Shown here: piece by piece, positions 44,915-54,261 of the stretch
How the letters are laid out: each line of letters starts with the position of its first letter
Position numbering within the stretch: position 1 is the first letter of the stretch
Source of the DNA: Cellvibrio fontiphilus
Lineage (GTDB): Bacteria; Pseudomonadota; Gammaproteobacteria; Pseudomonadales; Cellvibrionaceae
NCBI RefSeq assembly: GCF_035317345.1
Contig: NZ_JAYKTU010000010.1
Length of the DNA: 64,000 nt
Reading direction: 5' to 3' (one strand)
Made by a program: the position numbers and the translations under genes
The notes under the pieces: model-generated
The model's input: the letters and a program-made list of their open reading frames with translations, nothing else
The model's database searches: none
What the model was told of the DNA's origin: nothing

Positions 44915-45019
44915 GGGGTGCTCCGATATTCCTTTCAGGACACGCCGTGAATACATCCATGTAGGCTTGTCGTCGACATCCATGTCTCCGACAGTCCTGA
45001 AAGAAATATCGAAGCAGCC
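44915..45019. repeat. REP-like dispersed palindromic element
   Basis: A 105-nt imperfect inverted repeat: the left arm (44915-44942, containing CGATATTCCTTTCAGGAC) is matched by the right arm (44993-45019). Two small hairpins, TACATCCATGTA (44952-44963) and GACATCCATGTC (44975-44986), lie in the middle. The core CCGTGAATACATCCATGTAGGC looks like a dispersed intergenic element common in marine and soil gammaproteobacteria (from memory). It fills the gap between the deacylase and ridA. Confidence 0.65.
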
Positions 45020-45048
45020 TTGAAAGTTCAGATTACAAAAGGTGAAAA

Positions 45049-45444
45049 ATGTCAGCAATTAAACGTTACGGTGTTGAAGGTGGTAAAGGAACCGGTGGGC
45101 AGCATTTGCCGTTTGCGCGTGCGGTAGAAGCCGATGGTTGGTTGTATGTGTCCGGTCAGGTGCCAATGGTGAATGGTGAAGTAATTGACGGCGGAATTAT
45201 CGCCCAATCACACCAAGCCATTAAAAATGTGATCGCTATTTTGCAGGAGGCAGGCTACGGGCCGGAAGATGTGGTGCGCTGCGGTGTGTGGCTGGATGAC
45301 CCGCGCGACTTTATGTCTTTTAATCGCGTATTTATGGAATATTTTGGCGCAAACCCGCCGGCGCGCGCCTGTGTGGTGTCCAGCATGGTGGTGGATTGTA
45401 AAGTGGAAGTGGATTGTGTGGCCTATAAAAAATCTAACGATTAA
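45049..45444 (+). CDS. ridA: RidA-family enamine/imine deaminase
   Basis: 131 aa. YjgF/RidA trimer family: V-S-G-Q-V-P-M-V, Q-A-I-K-N-V-I-A-I-L-Q-E-A-G, and P-P-A-R-A-C-V with the active-site Arg. Removes reactive 2-aminoacrylate made by serine/threonine dehydratases, which fits the D-serine dehydratase-like enzyme of the cluster. 33 nt before the GH20 gene. This subfamily is longer at the N-terminus (G-G-K-G-T-G-G-Q-H) than E. coli RidA. Confidence 0.88.
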   Translation: MSAIKRYGVEGGKGTGGQHLPFARAVEADGWLYVSGQVPMVNGEVIDGGIIAQSHQAIKNVIAILQEAGYGPEDVVRCGVWLDDPRDFMSFNRVFMEYFGANPPARACVVSSMVVDCKVEVDCVAYKKSND

Positions 45445-45477
45445 TTTCAGTTGTTTAATAAACGTGGAATGAATTTT

Positions 45478-47865
45478 ATGTTGCGTGTGTTGTTATTTTT
45501 ATTGTGTAGTGGCTTGGCACTGGCTGCGGTCGCGCAGGAATCCGTGCTGCCGCTTATGCCCTATCCACAACAACTCACACATTACAGCGAAAAACCTGCA
45601 CTGCTATTGGGAAAAAACTGGAATATTGCCATCAATGGTGAAAAATCCCGCGAGTTGGATACTGCATTGAAGCGCTTTGCAGATCGCGTTGCGCAGCAAA
45701 CCGGCATTAGGATTCATTTAAAAAACACCCGTGAAGATAATGCACAGTTGGTGATTGCCGTTAAAGATTCAACATCCATGTCGCCTTTTATCAAAGACTG
45801 GGATGAATCCTATGAATTAAATGTCAACCGCCAGCAAATAACACTCAGCGCCAAGCAAACCCTCGGCGTTTTGCGCGGCCTGGAAACCTTGTTGCAGTTA
45901 ATTGGGCTACAGGAGCAAAAAATCCAGCTGCCACAGATCGCGATAAACGATTTTCCCCGTTTTAAATGGCGCGGTTTGCTGTTGGATAGCTCGCGCCATT
46001 TTTTTTCAGTAGAAACCATTAAGCGCCAACTCGATGCAATGGCTGCCGCTAAATACAATATTTTTCACTGGCACTTGACTGATGACCAGGGCTGGCGTTT
46101 TGAATCCAAACGCTACCCCAAGTTGCAACAACTCGCTTCCGATGGTGAGTTTTATACCCAGGCGCAAATGCGCGATATTGTTGCCTACGCCCAGGCCCGC
46201 GGCATTCAGGTTTTACCGGAAATTGATGTGCCGGGGCACGCCAGTGCGATTGCGGTGGCCTACCCGGAATTAATGTCTGCCCCCGGCCCCTATGTCATGG
46301 AATATCGCTGGGGTGTACACAAGCCCACACTCAACCCTGCCAATGAAAAAGTCTATGAATTTGTGGATGCATTGGTTGCAGAAGCCAAAGCGATCTTTCC
46401 CTTTGAGTATTTGCATATTGGCGGCGACGAAGTAGATCCCGAACACTGGAATAACAATGCCGATATTCAAGTGTTTATGCGCGCTAACAAGATTAAGGAC
46501 AGTGAAGCACTGCAGGCATATTTTAATCAGCGTGTGCAAAAAATATTGCAGAAGCATCAACGCCATATGATTGGCTGGGATGAAATTCTTCATCCTGAGT
46601 TGCCATCCAATATCGTCATCCAGTCATGGCGCGGACAAGACGGCGTCAATCAAGCGGCAGCTGCTGGTTTTCAAACGATTTTATCCACGGGTTATTATTT
46701 GGATCAGCCGCAAACAGCGGCGTATCACTATCGCAATGATCCACTGCCATCAGTGCCGGATGAAAATTCATTTAGCGGTTTGATCGAAAATAAAAAAGTG
46801 GCCGAAACAATCGCCAGTTGGTCATTTGAATTGCCGCGCAAACGCGGGATTCCGGTCACAGGTAGTTTTAGTTTGATTAATGGAAGTAAGGGTTTTATTG
46901 ATTTTGCCGGTAAATCGCGCCGCGCGGTAACTGTTCAACAGTGGACAAAAAGTGCGGCGGTTTTTTCGCTGGATAGCTGGATGGGGCCGGTTGAATTTCG
47001 TGTGGAATTTATTGGCGATGAGGTGCAGGGCAGGGCGATAGTGGGCAATGCCCCCTACCGGTTGAGCGGTAAAAAAATTGCACCACAAGTGACGGCAAAA
47101 ACTCAATTAATGATTCCTACAGGTGCACAGGCGCAGGCATTGGTTTTGGGGGGCGAAGCAGCATTATGGGCTGAAATAGTGGATGAGCAGTCAATTGATA
47201 TACGTATTTGGCCGCGCGCCTTTGTGATTGCGGAACGCCTCTGGTCGGCGCAAGAATTGCAGGATGAAAACGCCATGTACTTGCGCAAAAATGCGGTGGC
47301 TAATTGGGCAGAGGTTTCCACCGGCTTATTGCATCGCGTGCAAAGCCAGCAGGCACTGGAAAAATTATTTGGTAAAGGGTCACTGACGGCTGTGTCAGCG
47401 TTTATTGAATTATTGCAGCCCGCTTATTACTACCATCGTCAGCATGAAAAATCGGCATATGAAACTTATTCCAAGGCTGATCCGCTCAATCGTTTGGCGG
47501 ATGCTTTGCCTGCAGAGAACGAGCGCCTGCGACAATTTGAACGGCAATTGGAGCTCTGGTTACAAAACCCCGTGTTCACTGACAATTACCAATATTTGAA
47601 TGCTGAGTTGCAGCGCTGGGTTAACTTGCATCAAGCGCTGATTCCCTATTTTAAAGAGCAGTTGTGGTTGGTGCCCCTGGCAGCGAAAAACAAAGAGTTG
47701 ATTGTATTAACACAAGAACTTTTGCGTTTAGTGCATGAGCGGCAAAATATATCTGCTGTGCAAAAAGCACAATTGCAAAAGCGCCTGTTAGCTTACTCAC
47801 AGATAGAACAGGAAATGATATTTGCGCTGGTATTTTCAGCACAAAAAATTCTGGATTCACTGTAA
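45478..47865 (+). CDS. GH20 beta-N-acetylhexosaminidase, exported
   Basis: 795 aa from ATG 45478, with GTGGA at proper spacing; ATG 45469 is an alternative. Signal peptide to about residue 20. Domains are a GH20b-like N-terminal alpha/beta domain (about 25-160) and the GH20 TIM barrel (about 165-620, with W-H-L-T-D-D-Q-G-W-R and H-I-G-G-D-E-V-D catalytic Asp317/Glu318). A helical C-terminal extension (about 620-795) is present. Releases terminal GlcNAc/GalNAc from chitin, glycans or muropeptides in the periplasm or outside. Clustered with D-amino-acid genes, so peptidoglycan fragments are a candidate substrate. Confidence 0.92.
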   Translation: MLRVLLFLLCSGLALAAVAQESVLPLMPYPQQLTHYSEKPALLLGKNWNIAINGEKSRELDTALKRFADRVAQQTGIRIHLKNTREDNAQLVIAVKDSTSMSPFIKDWDESYELNVNRQQITLSAKQTLGVLRGLETLLQLIGLQEQKIQLPQIAINDFPRFKWRGLLLDSSRHFFSVETIKRQLDAMAAAKYNIFHWHLTDDQGWRFESKRYPKLQQLASDGEFYTQAQMRDIVAYAQARGIQVLPEIDVPGHASAIAVAYPELMSAPGPYVMEYRWGVHKPTLNPANEKVYEFVDALVAEAKAIFPFEYLHIGGDEVDPEHWNNNADIQVFMRANKIKDSEALQAYFNQRVQKILQKHQRHMIGWDEILHPELPSNIVIQSWRGQDGVNQAAAAGFQTILSTGYYLDQPQTAAYHYRNDPLPSVPDENSFSGLIENKKVAETIASWSFELPRKRGIPVTGSFSLINGSKGFIDFAGKSRRAVTVQQWTKSAAVFSLDSWMGPVEFRVEFIGDEVQGRAIVGNAPYRLSGKKIAPQVTAKTQLMIPTGAQAQALVLGGEAALWAEIVDEQSIDIRIWPRAFVIAERLWSAQELQDENAMYLRKNAVANWAEVSTGLLHRVQSQQALEKLFGKGSLTAVSAFIELLQPAYYYHRQHEKSAYETYSKADPLNRLADALPAENERLRQFERQLELWLQNPVFTDNYQYLNAELQRWVNLHQALIPYFKEQLWLVPLAAKNKELIVLTQELLRLVHERQNISAVQKAQLQKRLLAYSQIEQEMIFALVFSAQKILDSL

Positions 47866-48072
47866 TTTCCCTGCGCAAAAAGAATTGAGTGGGAAAATTT
47901 GTAAATTTGTTTGACAACGTTGTCCTTTCGCGCTTAAGTAGCCCTTGCCGGAGGCAACCAGATTGCGCAGGAATCAAAAAATAATTAACGGAGCGCAGCT
48001 TGTCACTGACGGCTGCACCAGGCGTTAGCCAGCTCCATGCGTTGCGGCTTAATTTGCCTATGGGTAAATCAA
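47866..48072. promoter_or_regulatory. Promoter region of the AraC-type gene
   Basis: A consensus -35 TTGACA at 47911-47916 with TTAAGT 17 nt later gives a good sigma-70 promoter. The -35 overlaps the palindrome GACAACGTTGTC. A long untranslated leader of about 125 nt follows before the ATG at 48073. Confidence 0.5.
47913..47924. promoter_or_regulatory. Palindromic operator GACAACGTTGTC
   Basis: Perfect 12-bp palindrome with central CG, resembling LacI-family operators of the NagR/GalR type. It overlaps a consensus -35 box, the geometry of a repressor site. The cognate repressor is not in this window. Confidence 0.6.
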
Positions 48073-48903
48073 ATGTTTGAGCTTGCACTGCCAGTCATTA
48101 AAGACCTGTCACTGCTAATGAGCGGTGCCCTGGTGTTGATACTGGTGGGTTTATTAATAATGCGCCCACAGAGTAGCGCGTTGCGCCTTGCCTATGGCGG
48201 CTGCCTGTTGCTGTTTTTTGCGCTGGGTGTAGTGCGCATGCTCGCCGCTTTATTGCACTGGGATATAGCCATGCATGCGGCGCTGTTGCTGGTGATTAAT
48301 AACCTGTTGTTTATGTTTGCCTTTGTCTGTTTTTGGTTTGGCCCGCGCTTTTTTACCAAGGTGCAAGCGGTTCAAAAAAATGCTGCAGTATCAAGTGGCG
48401 TTGCCACCAAAAACAGCGCCTTGTTTTCTGCGGTTGATGCAGCGCCGCAACCGGTTATGGATCAAACCCACAACCCTAACCCGGCAATGGAAAGCGAGCA
48501 GGCACACGCCGATGTGCAGCCCCAGCTGGCAGCAAAACTAACCGAATTTATGCGCACCCATAAACCCTATTTGGAACCGCATATCACCGTAGAGCGGTTG
48601 GCGATTAAATTAAATGTATCGCCAAAGCTATTGTCGGCAACGATTAATAGTGAATTGCAGATGAATTTTTTTGAATTGATTAGCAACTACCGGGTAGTGG
48701 AGGCAAAGCAGCGTCTGGCGGATGCCAGCCTGCAGGAAAAACCCATTTGCGAAATTATGAAAAGCTGTGGTTTTAACAGTAAATCGGTTTTCAATCAGGC
48801 CTTTAAAAAATCCGTTGGCGTCACGCCCAGTATATACAGGATGCAGTGTGCACAAGTGAATTGCCACCCACCTGTGGAGCGCCTGGAGCAACGGAATTAT
48901 TAG
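48073..48903 (+). CDS. Membrane-anchored AraC-type transcriptional regulator
   Basis: 276 aa from ATG 48073. The N-terminal about 95 residues form three membrane helices (around L-S-L-L-M-S-G-A-L-V-L-I-L, A-Y-G-G-C-L-L-L-F-F-A, and N-N-L-L-F-M-F-A-F-V-C-F-W). A variable linker follows, then a C-terminal AraC HTH domain (about 160-265): L-N-V-S-P-K-L-L-S-A-T-I-N and I-C-E-I-M-K-S-C-G-F-N-S-K-S-V-F-N-Q-A-F. No periplasmic sensor domain. It probably controls the adjacent hexosaminidase and TonB-receptor genes. Confidence 0.85.
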   Translation: MFELALPVIKDLSLLMSGALVLILVGLLIMRPQSSALRLAYGGCLLLFFALGVVRMLAALLHWDIAMHAALLLVINNLLFMFAFVCFWFGPRFFTKVQAVQKNAAVSSGVATKNSALFSAVDAAPQPVMDQTHNPNPAMESEQAHADVQPQLAAKLTEFMRTHKPYLEPHITVERLAIKLNVSPKLLSATINSELQMNFFELISNYRVVEAKQRLADASLQEKPICEIMKSCGFNSKSVFNQAFKKSVGVTPSIYRMQCAQVNCHPPVERLEQRNY

Positions 48904-49207
48904 TGAGGGCAACACCCTTTAATGGGTTGCATCAAGTAACTTTTTTTGAATTTGTTAGCGTTCGACTTTTGGTAAAAACGGTACGACTTTGGTTTTGCTG
49001 TGGCACTTGAAAAAACAGAATGCTAGCGTCGGAATTTGCGCTTTAACAACAAAATACAGGCATTTTTGTTTGCCATTTACGGTTTCTTGTAAAGGGTTTG
49101 GACAGAAAAAGTGCCGCAGGTGCAAATGGGGAAAGGCGTCGGTTTTATAAAGTGTTAGCCCTTTATAAATGCCGGTTTTTGACGAAAAAAATGAGAAGGG
49201 GTTACTT
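48904..49207 (+). promoter_or_regulatory. Leader region of the TonB-dependent receptor
   Basis: 304 nt, no gene. It contains an inverted repeat TTTATAAAG / CTTTATAAA (49144-49152 and 49161-49169, 8-nt spacer) about 40 nt before the receptor start. That repeat could be a regulator site or part of the ribosome-access region. No LacI-type site of the mannan type was seen. Confidence 0.4.
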
Positions 49208-52200
49208 ATGTTTAACAGCAAAAAAGGTGCGGCAGTAATGTCAGGCACTCACTTTAAACGCTCACTGCTTGCAGCATCGATCATGGCGCTCAGTGTGCCA
49301 TCGTTTGCGCAAACCAATAATGCTGCCACGGCTGAAGTAGAAGAGGTTGTGGTAACAGGCATGCGCAACAGTATAAATACCGCGCAGGAATTAAAACGTA
49401 ATTCCGATACGGTAGTGGATGTGATTACCGCTACTGATATTGGCGCACTACCAGACAAGTCTGTCACCGAAGCGCTGCAGCGTGTACCCGGTGTTACTAT
49501 CGAACGTTTTGCATCTTCTGATGACCCAAAACACTATGCCGATGAAGGAACCGGAGTATTGGTGCGCGGTTTGGATCGCGTGCGCTCTGAAGTGAATGGT
49601 CGCGATGCCTTCAGTGCAAACCCCTGGGGCGGATTAAACTATGAGGATTTCCCGGCGGAATTATTGGGTGCGGTTGAGGTTGTAAAAAACCAAACTGCCG
49701 ACCGTATCTCCGGCGGTATTGCCGGTACCGTTAACCTGATTACGCGCAAACCGTTTGATTCCGATGAGCGTTTGTTGTCAGTGAACGCCAAAGCCAACTA
49801 CGGCGATTATCGTGAAGAACTCACTCCTTCGTTCTCTGCTTTATTTGCGGATAACTGGGAAACCAGTGCCGGTAAATTCGGATTTTTATTAGCGGGTTCC
49901 CACTCCGAATACCAAACGCGCGGCGATGGTGTTGGTTTGGGTAACTTCCACAGTCGCGGTGTGATAGACACCTTTTCCTACGATGAGTGGGGCACACCCA
50001 CCCCCGGTGTAGTCGCTGGTCAATATTCACAGCCTTGTATTCCCGGTGATCCAGGCTGGCGCGCCTGTAGTGCCGCGCAATTGCAAAACGGTGCAAAACA
50101 ATATTCACCGGATGATGCTGCCGCTTACGTTCCCCCTTATGAAGGCGAGGCATTGGAAGGGCAGCCCGAAGGTGTAACCTGGTATGCGCCAGCCAACTAT
50201 CATGTGAGCATGGCGGAAAATGATCGCAAGCGTACTGGTTTTACAACATCGGCGCAGTGGCAAAATGCCGATGAAACTATTACCGCCACACTCGAACATA
50301 TTAATTCCAAAGCTTCATTGGATTGGCGCGAGCGTGTGATCGCCTCCGGTGATCGCGGCTTCCTGCCTTACGTGCCCAACACTATCCAATGGTTTGATGA
50401 GGCGGAAGATGGTCATCCACTCACTGTAGACAAAAATGGTTTCCTCACCTCGGGTGTGGGTCGCGCTAATCACCCGGAAATGCCATTACAATTCCGCTCG
50501 CGTTACAACTACAACGAAAATACTGTTGAAGATACCTCCTTCAGTCTCACACTTAAACCGACTGAGCGTTTAACCGCGAGTTTTGATTTTCAGCATGTGG
50601 ATTCCGAACAAGTTGTTCACAACTACGGGTTGACCTCGCGCATTAACGGCAACCAAACTGCCGTTAACGCGCCTTTTTTCATGGATTTGCGCGGTTCAAA
50701 CCCCACCATTGAATTCCTGAATGAAAATGTGTCTTTCCCAGCAGATGTTGCAGAAAACACCAATCCGATTTTGCGTTTGGCGAGTGGTATGCAACAGGAA
50801 GTTCATGCGACGGCAAAATCCGACAGCGTTAAATTAAATCTGCAATACGATTTGGATGGTGTGATCACCGCAGTAAAAACCGGTCTTTATTATTCCGATA
50901 AAGATTTGAATATGGGTGACACCGAATACGAAGGTTGGCAGGCATTGGGAACGCCCTGGAATGCGCAGGCGTCTTACAATGCATCACCCCAAGCGGCACC
51001 GCAATTATTTGAACGTGTGAGTTTTGCCGATCAATACAATGGCAAAGTAGTGAAGGGTGAATACAACAGTTTCCTCTTCCCCAAAATGGAATTGGTTGAA
51101 AATTATATCCAGACCCTGCGCGATGGTTGCGGCAGCTGGAGTGCCGCGGGTAATGCTATGGGGCCAACCAAAGCCGGCGTTGCCAACTGCGCGGTTCCCT
51201 ATGAGGATTTGGCGGATCGTGTATACAGCCATTTTGCGCCACGTCACCTGAGTTCAACTAATGAAGAGCGCACCGAGTTTTATGTGCGTGCTGATTTTGA
51301 ATTTGATGAATTGGCGGTGCCGGTAAAAGGTAATGTGGGTTTGCGCCATGTGACCTATCAATTGGAATCTACCGGTGGAATGACCTTGCCTGCCGCATCG
51401 CGTCGTGGCACTAACCCCACGCAATCGCTCTATCAGGTAATGCAGCAAAAATACCCAAGTATTTTTGCGCTGGCGTCAGGCGATGCAATTTCCAGCACAG
51501 TCAAAGGCACAGATTACGACACGGTATTGCCGAGTTTGAATATGACCTTCGGTGTGGCTGATGATGTGGTAGTGCGCTTTGGTGCCTCAAAAGGTTTGTA
51601 TTACCCAACGCTGTTGGATGCACGCAACAGTATGGTGGTGAGCCTGGATTACACCGAAGTGTTGCAAAACCCCAATGCCGGTAAAGATGATGATCCAACC
51701 AGTGCCAATTACAATCCAGTGGTGGATTTAACCAACATCGAAGTCAGTGCGAACGCGCGCAACGCATACCTTGAGCCAGAAGAGTCAGTGAATTTTGATT
51801 TGACTACCGAGTGGTATTTTGCCGAAGCGGGTTCATTGGCTGTCGGGCTGTTCCATAAGGATCTGGACAACATTATTCGCAATAAACAATTTGATCTGGA
51901 GATTGATTACGCCGGTAATTCTTACCCGGTTTCTGCCTACGGCCCTGACAATACCGGTTCAGGAACCATTCGCGGTGTCGAATTCTCCTACTCACAGTTC
52001 TACGATATGTTGCCCGGTGCCTGGAGCGGTTTGGGTTTGCAATTGAATTTCACCTACATCGACCAAAATGGTTTGGAAGATCCTAATGAAAATCCATCCG
52101 AGCCGATTCGCTACAACGGTGCCGGTGTACCTATTACCGATAATCGCAATAGCTTCCGCACCTTTACCGGCTTGCCGCTGCAAGGTTATTCCGATGAAAA

Positions 52201-52513
52201 CCTGAACATTGTGGGCATGTATGAATACAACGATATTTCTTTCCGCCTGGCCTACACCTGGCGCTCGGAATATCTGCTCACTATGCGCGAGTCTGAAGAG
52301 TTTGTACCGGCTTACGCCAAAGCTCAGGGCATGGTTGATGCAAGTTTGTATTACACCATCAATGACACTTGGAAAATTGGTCTCGAAGGCAGCAATTTGT
52401 TGAATGCCGAAACCAAAACCCAGTATCAATTGAATCAGGCCGGCGATAAAACCGATGCATTGAGTTTTACTACGGATCGTCGCTATGCCTTGAGTGTGCG
52501 CGCAACTTTCTAA
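49208..52513 (+). CDS. TonB-dependent receptor, Caulobacter type
   Basis: 1101 aa from ATG 49208, behind AAGGGGTTAC; an upstream in-frame ATG lacks a site. Signal peptide to about residue 33, TonB box E-V-V-V-T-G-M (about 44-50), plug with T-D-I-G-A-L-P-D-K-S-V-T-E-A-L-Q-R-V-P-G-V, then a long beta-barrel ending in Y-A-L-S-V-R-A-T-F. Such large receptors import oligosaccharides. Adjacent genes (GH20, membrane AraC, halogenase-like, cupin) suggest amino-sugar oligomers as substrate (inference). Confidence 0.92.
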   Translation: MFNSKKGAAVMSGTHFKRSLLAASIMALSVPSFAQTNNAATAEVEEVVVTGMRNSINTAQELKRNSDTVVDVITATDIGALPDKSVTEALQRVPGVTIERFASSDDPKHYADEGTGVLVRGLDRVRSEVNGRDAFSANPWGGLNYEDFPAELLGAVEVVKNQTADRISGGIAGTVNLITRKPFDSDERLLSVNAKANYGDYREELTPSFSALFADNWETSAGKFGFLLAGSHSEYQTRGDGVGLGNFHSRGVIDTFSYDEWGTPTPGVVAGQYSQPCIPGDPGWRACSAAQLQNGAKQYSPDDAAAYVPPYEGEALEGQPEGVTWYAPANYHVSMAENDRKRTGFTTSAQWQNADETITATLEHINSKASLDWRERVIASGDRGFLPYVPNTIQWFDEAEDGHPLTVDKNGFLTSGVGRANHPEMPLQFRSRYNYNENTVEDTSFSLTLKPTERLTASFDFQHVDSEQVVHNYGLTSRINGNQTAVNAPFFMDLRGSNPTIEFLNENVSFPADVAENTNPILRLASGMQQEVHATAKSDSVKLNLQYDLDGVITAVKTGLYYSDKDLNMGDTEYEGWQALGTPWNAQASYNASPQAAPQLFERVSFADQYNGKVVKGEYNSFLFPKMELVENYIQTLRDGCGSWSAAGNAMGPTKAGVANCAVPYEDLADRVYSHFAPRHLSSTNEERTEFYVRADFEFDELAVPVKGNVGLRHVTYQLESTGGMTLPAASRRGTNPTQSLYQVMQQKYPSIFALASGDAISSTVKGTDYDTVLPSLNMTFGVADDVVVRFGASKGLYYPTLLDARNSMVVSLDYTEVLQNPNAGKDDDPTSANYNPVVDLTNIEVSANARNAYLEPEESVNFDLTTEWYFAEAGSLAVGLFHKDLDNIIRNKQFDLEIDYAGNSYPVSAYGPDNTGSGTIRGVEFSYSQFYDMLPGAWSGLGLQLNFTYIDQNGLEDPNENPSEPIRYNGAGVPITDNRNSFRTFTGLPLQGYSDENLNIVGMYEYNDISFRLAYTWRSEYLLTMRESEEFVPAYAKAQGMVDASLYYTINDTWKIGLEGSNLLNAETKTQYQLNQAGDKTDALSFTTDRRYALSVRATF

Positions 52514-52557
52514 TGGAGAGATTTTTGTTGGCCAGTTGTTGTCAACATAACTGAGTA

Positions 52558-52594
52558 GTAAAAAGCGCGCTGCAATTTTGCGGCGCGCTTTTGT
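52558..52594. terminator. Intrinsic terminator after the receptor gene
   Basis: Stem AAAAGCGCGC-TGC / GCG-GCGCGCTTTT (52561-52592) with one wobble pair and loop AATTTT. Flanked by A and T tracts. Confidence 0.8.
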
Positions 52595-52728
52595 GTTTTG
52601 GTGCTACAGGGTTTTATGTATTTAAGTGTTTTATTTTTTTAAGGGTTTCATGTAAGTGTTTTAGCTATATCAGTGTTGGATAGGCGGTTGTTTTATACAT
52701 TTCATTATCAATGAGACAGATGTAGCCC

Positions 52729-54261
52729 ATGCAAAATAATTTGCAGTCAATATGTATTGTCGGTGGCGGTACTGCCGGTTGGATGGCAGCGACCTTGTTG
52801 TCATCGTCATTGCAAGGCAGTGGTATCAAAATAAGGCTGATTGAATCGCCTGATATAGCCACCATTGGTGTCGGCGAATCCACTGTGCCATCGATGATGG
52901 AATTTTTGCGCATCTGTCAGATTGACCTTAAAGCGTTTATGCAGGCAACTGCCGCCAGTTTTAAACTGGGTATTCGCTTTGCCGACTGGACGCAGCCTGG
53001 CGATGCGTTTTTTCACCCTTTTGGTGCCGTGGGGCAGGATCTACAGGGGTTTGATTTTTATCAGATCTGGCTGAAAACTCTAGCGGCAGGCAATGCCACC
53101 CGCTGGTTGGATCATTCCCCCGGTGCGGTGATGGCGGAACAAAATCGTTTTATGTTGCGCTCGCCCCAAGCCCAACACTGGGTGCTGCAAAATTACAGTT
53201 ACGCATTGCATTTGGATGCGGTGTTAGCGGCGCGTTATTTGCGCGATATTGCAATCGCCCGCGGTGTTGAACGTATTGAAGCAACTGTCGGGAAGGTGCT
53301 GCTTGATGAGCGTCAATTTATTAAATCCCTGCTGTTAACCAATGACAATTCTGTCAGCAGTGATTTTTTTATCGATTGCACCGGATTCCAGGCGCTGTTA
53401 ATAAATGGTGCGCTGGCAATAGGTTACGAAAATTGGAGCCATTATTTGCCTTGTGATCGCGCCGTAGCAGTGCAAACTGAAAATACATCGGCTCCAGTGC
53501 CCTATACCCTGGCCACTGCGCGTGCTGCCGGATGGACCTGGAAAATTCCACTGCAACATCGCACTGGCAATGGTTATGTGTTTGCCAGTCGTTATTGTTC
53601 TGATGATGAGGCTGTAAATACCTTGCATAAAGCAGTGCAAGGAAAGTTATTAAACGAACCGAGAATTATCCCTTTTGTTACCGGCAGGCGCCAAAAAATT
53701 TGGCACAACAATTGTTTAACCTTGGGGTTGGCTGCGGGCTTTTTGGAACCACTGGAATCCACTGCGATTCATTTGGTATACAAAACCCTGATCCGGTTTA
53801 TCAGCGATTTTCCTGATCGCACTTTTGATGCAATTTGCGAAGCCTCGTTTAATGAAAAAATAAATAGTGATTACGCCGAGATCCGTGATTTTATTATTTT
53901 GCATTACTGTACCAGTGGGCGTAGCGATACGGATTTCTGGCGTTGGTGTAAGTCTATGCCTCTGCCGGATTCCCTGCGCGAAACCCTGCAGCGCTTTCAC
54001 GCGCGCGGTCAAATCAACCATAGTGCGGAGCAGTTTTTTAGCAAGGACAGTTGGTTTTCTATATTGGAAGGCATGCACCAGCGGCCACAAAAATGCCATC
54101 CACTTATACATGCCTTTGATTCCACCCAGTTGTCTGCCTCATTGCGCGAAAGCGCTGAAAATATTTTCGCGACTGTGATGCAAATGCCAATACATGCGCA
54201 ATACCTGACAAAACATTGCGCCGCTAATCTGCCTGACTTGCTGACAGGAAAGTATAAATGA
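52729..54261 (+). CDS. FAD-dependent tryptophan halogenase-like protein (first)
   Basis: 510 aa. N-terminal Rossmann motif V-G-G-G-T-A-G-W-M-A-A, then G-V-G-E-S-T-V-P-S-M and the Lys of F-K-L-G-I-R-F (active Lys region), and the tryptophan-rich W-T-W-K-I-P. All are the hallmarks of flavin-dependent tryptophan halogenases. Paralogues of this group are common next to TonB receptors in polysaccharide-utilising proteobacteria, where no halogenation has been tied to them. So the chemical role is open: it could modify a glycan-derived or peptide ligand. It overlaps the next gene by 4 nt. Confidence 0.85.
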   Translation: MQNNLQSICIVGGGTAGWMAATLLSSSLQGSGIKIRLIESPDIATIGVGESTVPSMMEFLRICQIDLKAFMQATAASFKLGIRFADWTQPGDAFFHPFGAVGQDLQGFDFYQIWLKTLAAGNATRWLDHSPGAVMAEQNRFMLRSPQAQHWVLQNYSYALHLDAVLAARYLRDIAIARGVERIEATVGKVLLDERQFIKSLLLTNDNSVSSDFFIDCTGFQALLINGALAIGYENWSHYLPCDRAVAVQTENTSAPVPYTLATARAAGWTWKIPLQHRTGNGYVFASRYCSDDEAVNTLHKAVQGKLLNEPRIIPFVTGRRQKIWHNNCLTLGLAAGFLEPLESTAIHLVYKTLIRFISDFPDRTFDAICEASFNEKINSDYAEIRDFIILHYCTSGRSDTDFWRWCKSMPLPDSLRETLQRFHARGQINHSAEQFFSKDSWFSILEGMHQRPQKCHPLIHAFDSTQLSASLRESAENIFATVMQMPIHAQYLTKHCAANLPDLLTGKYK

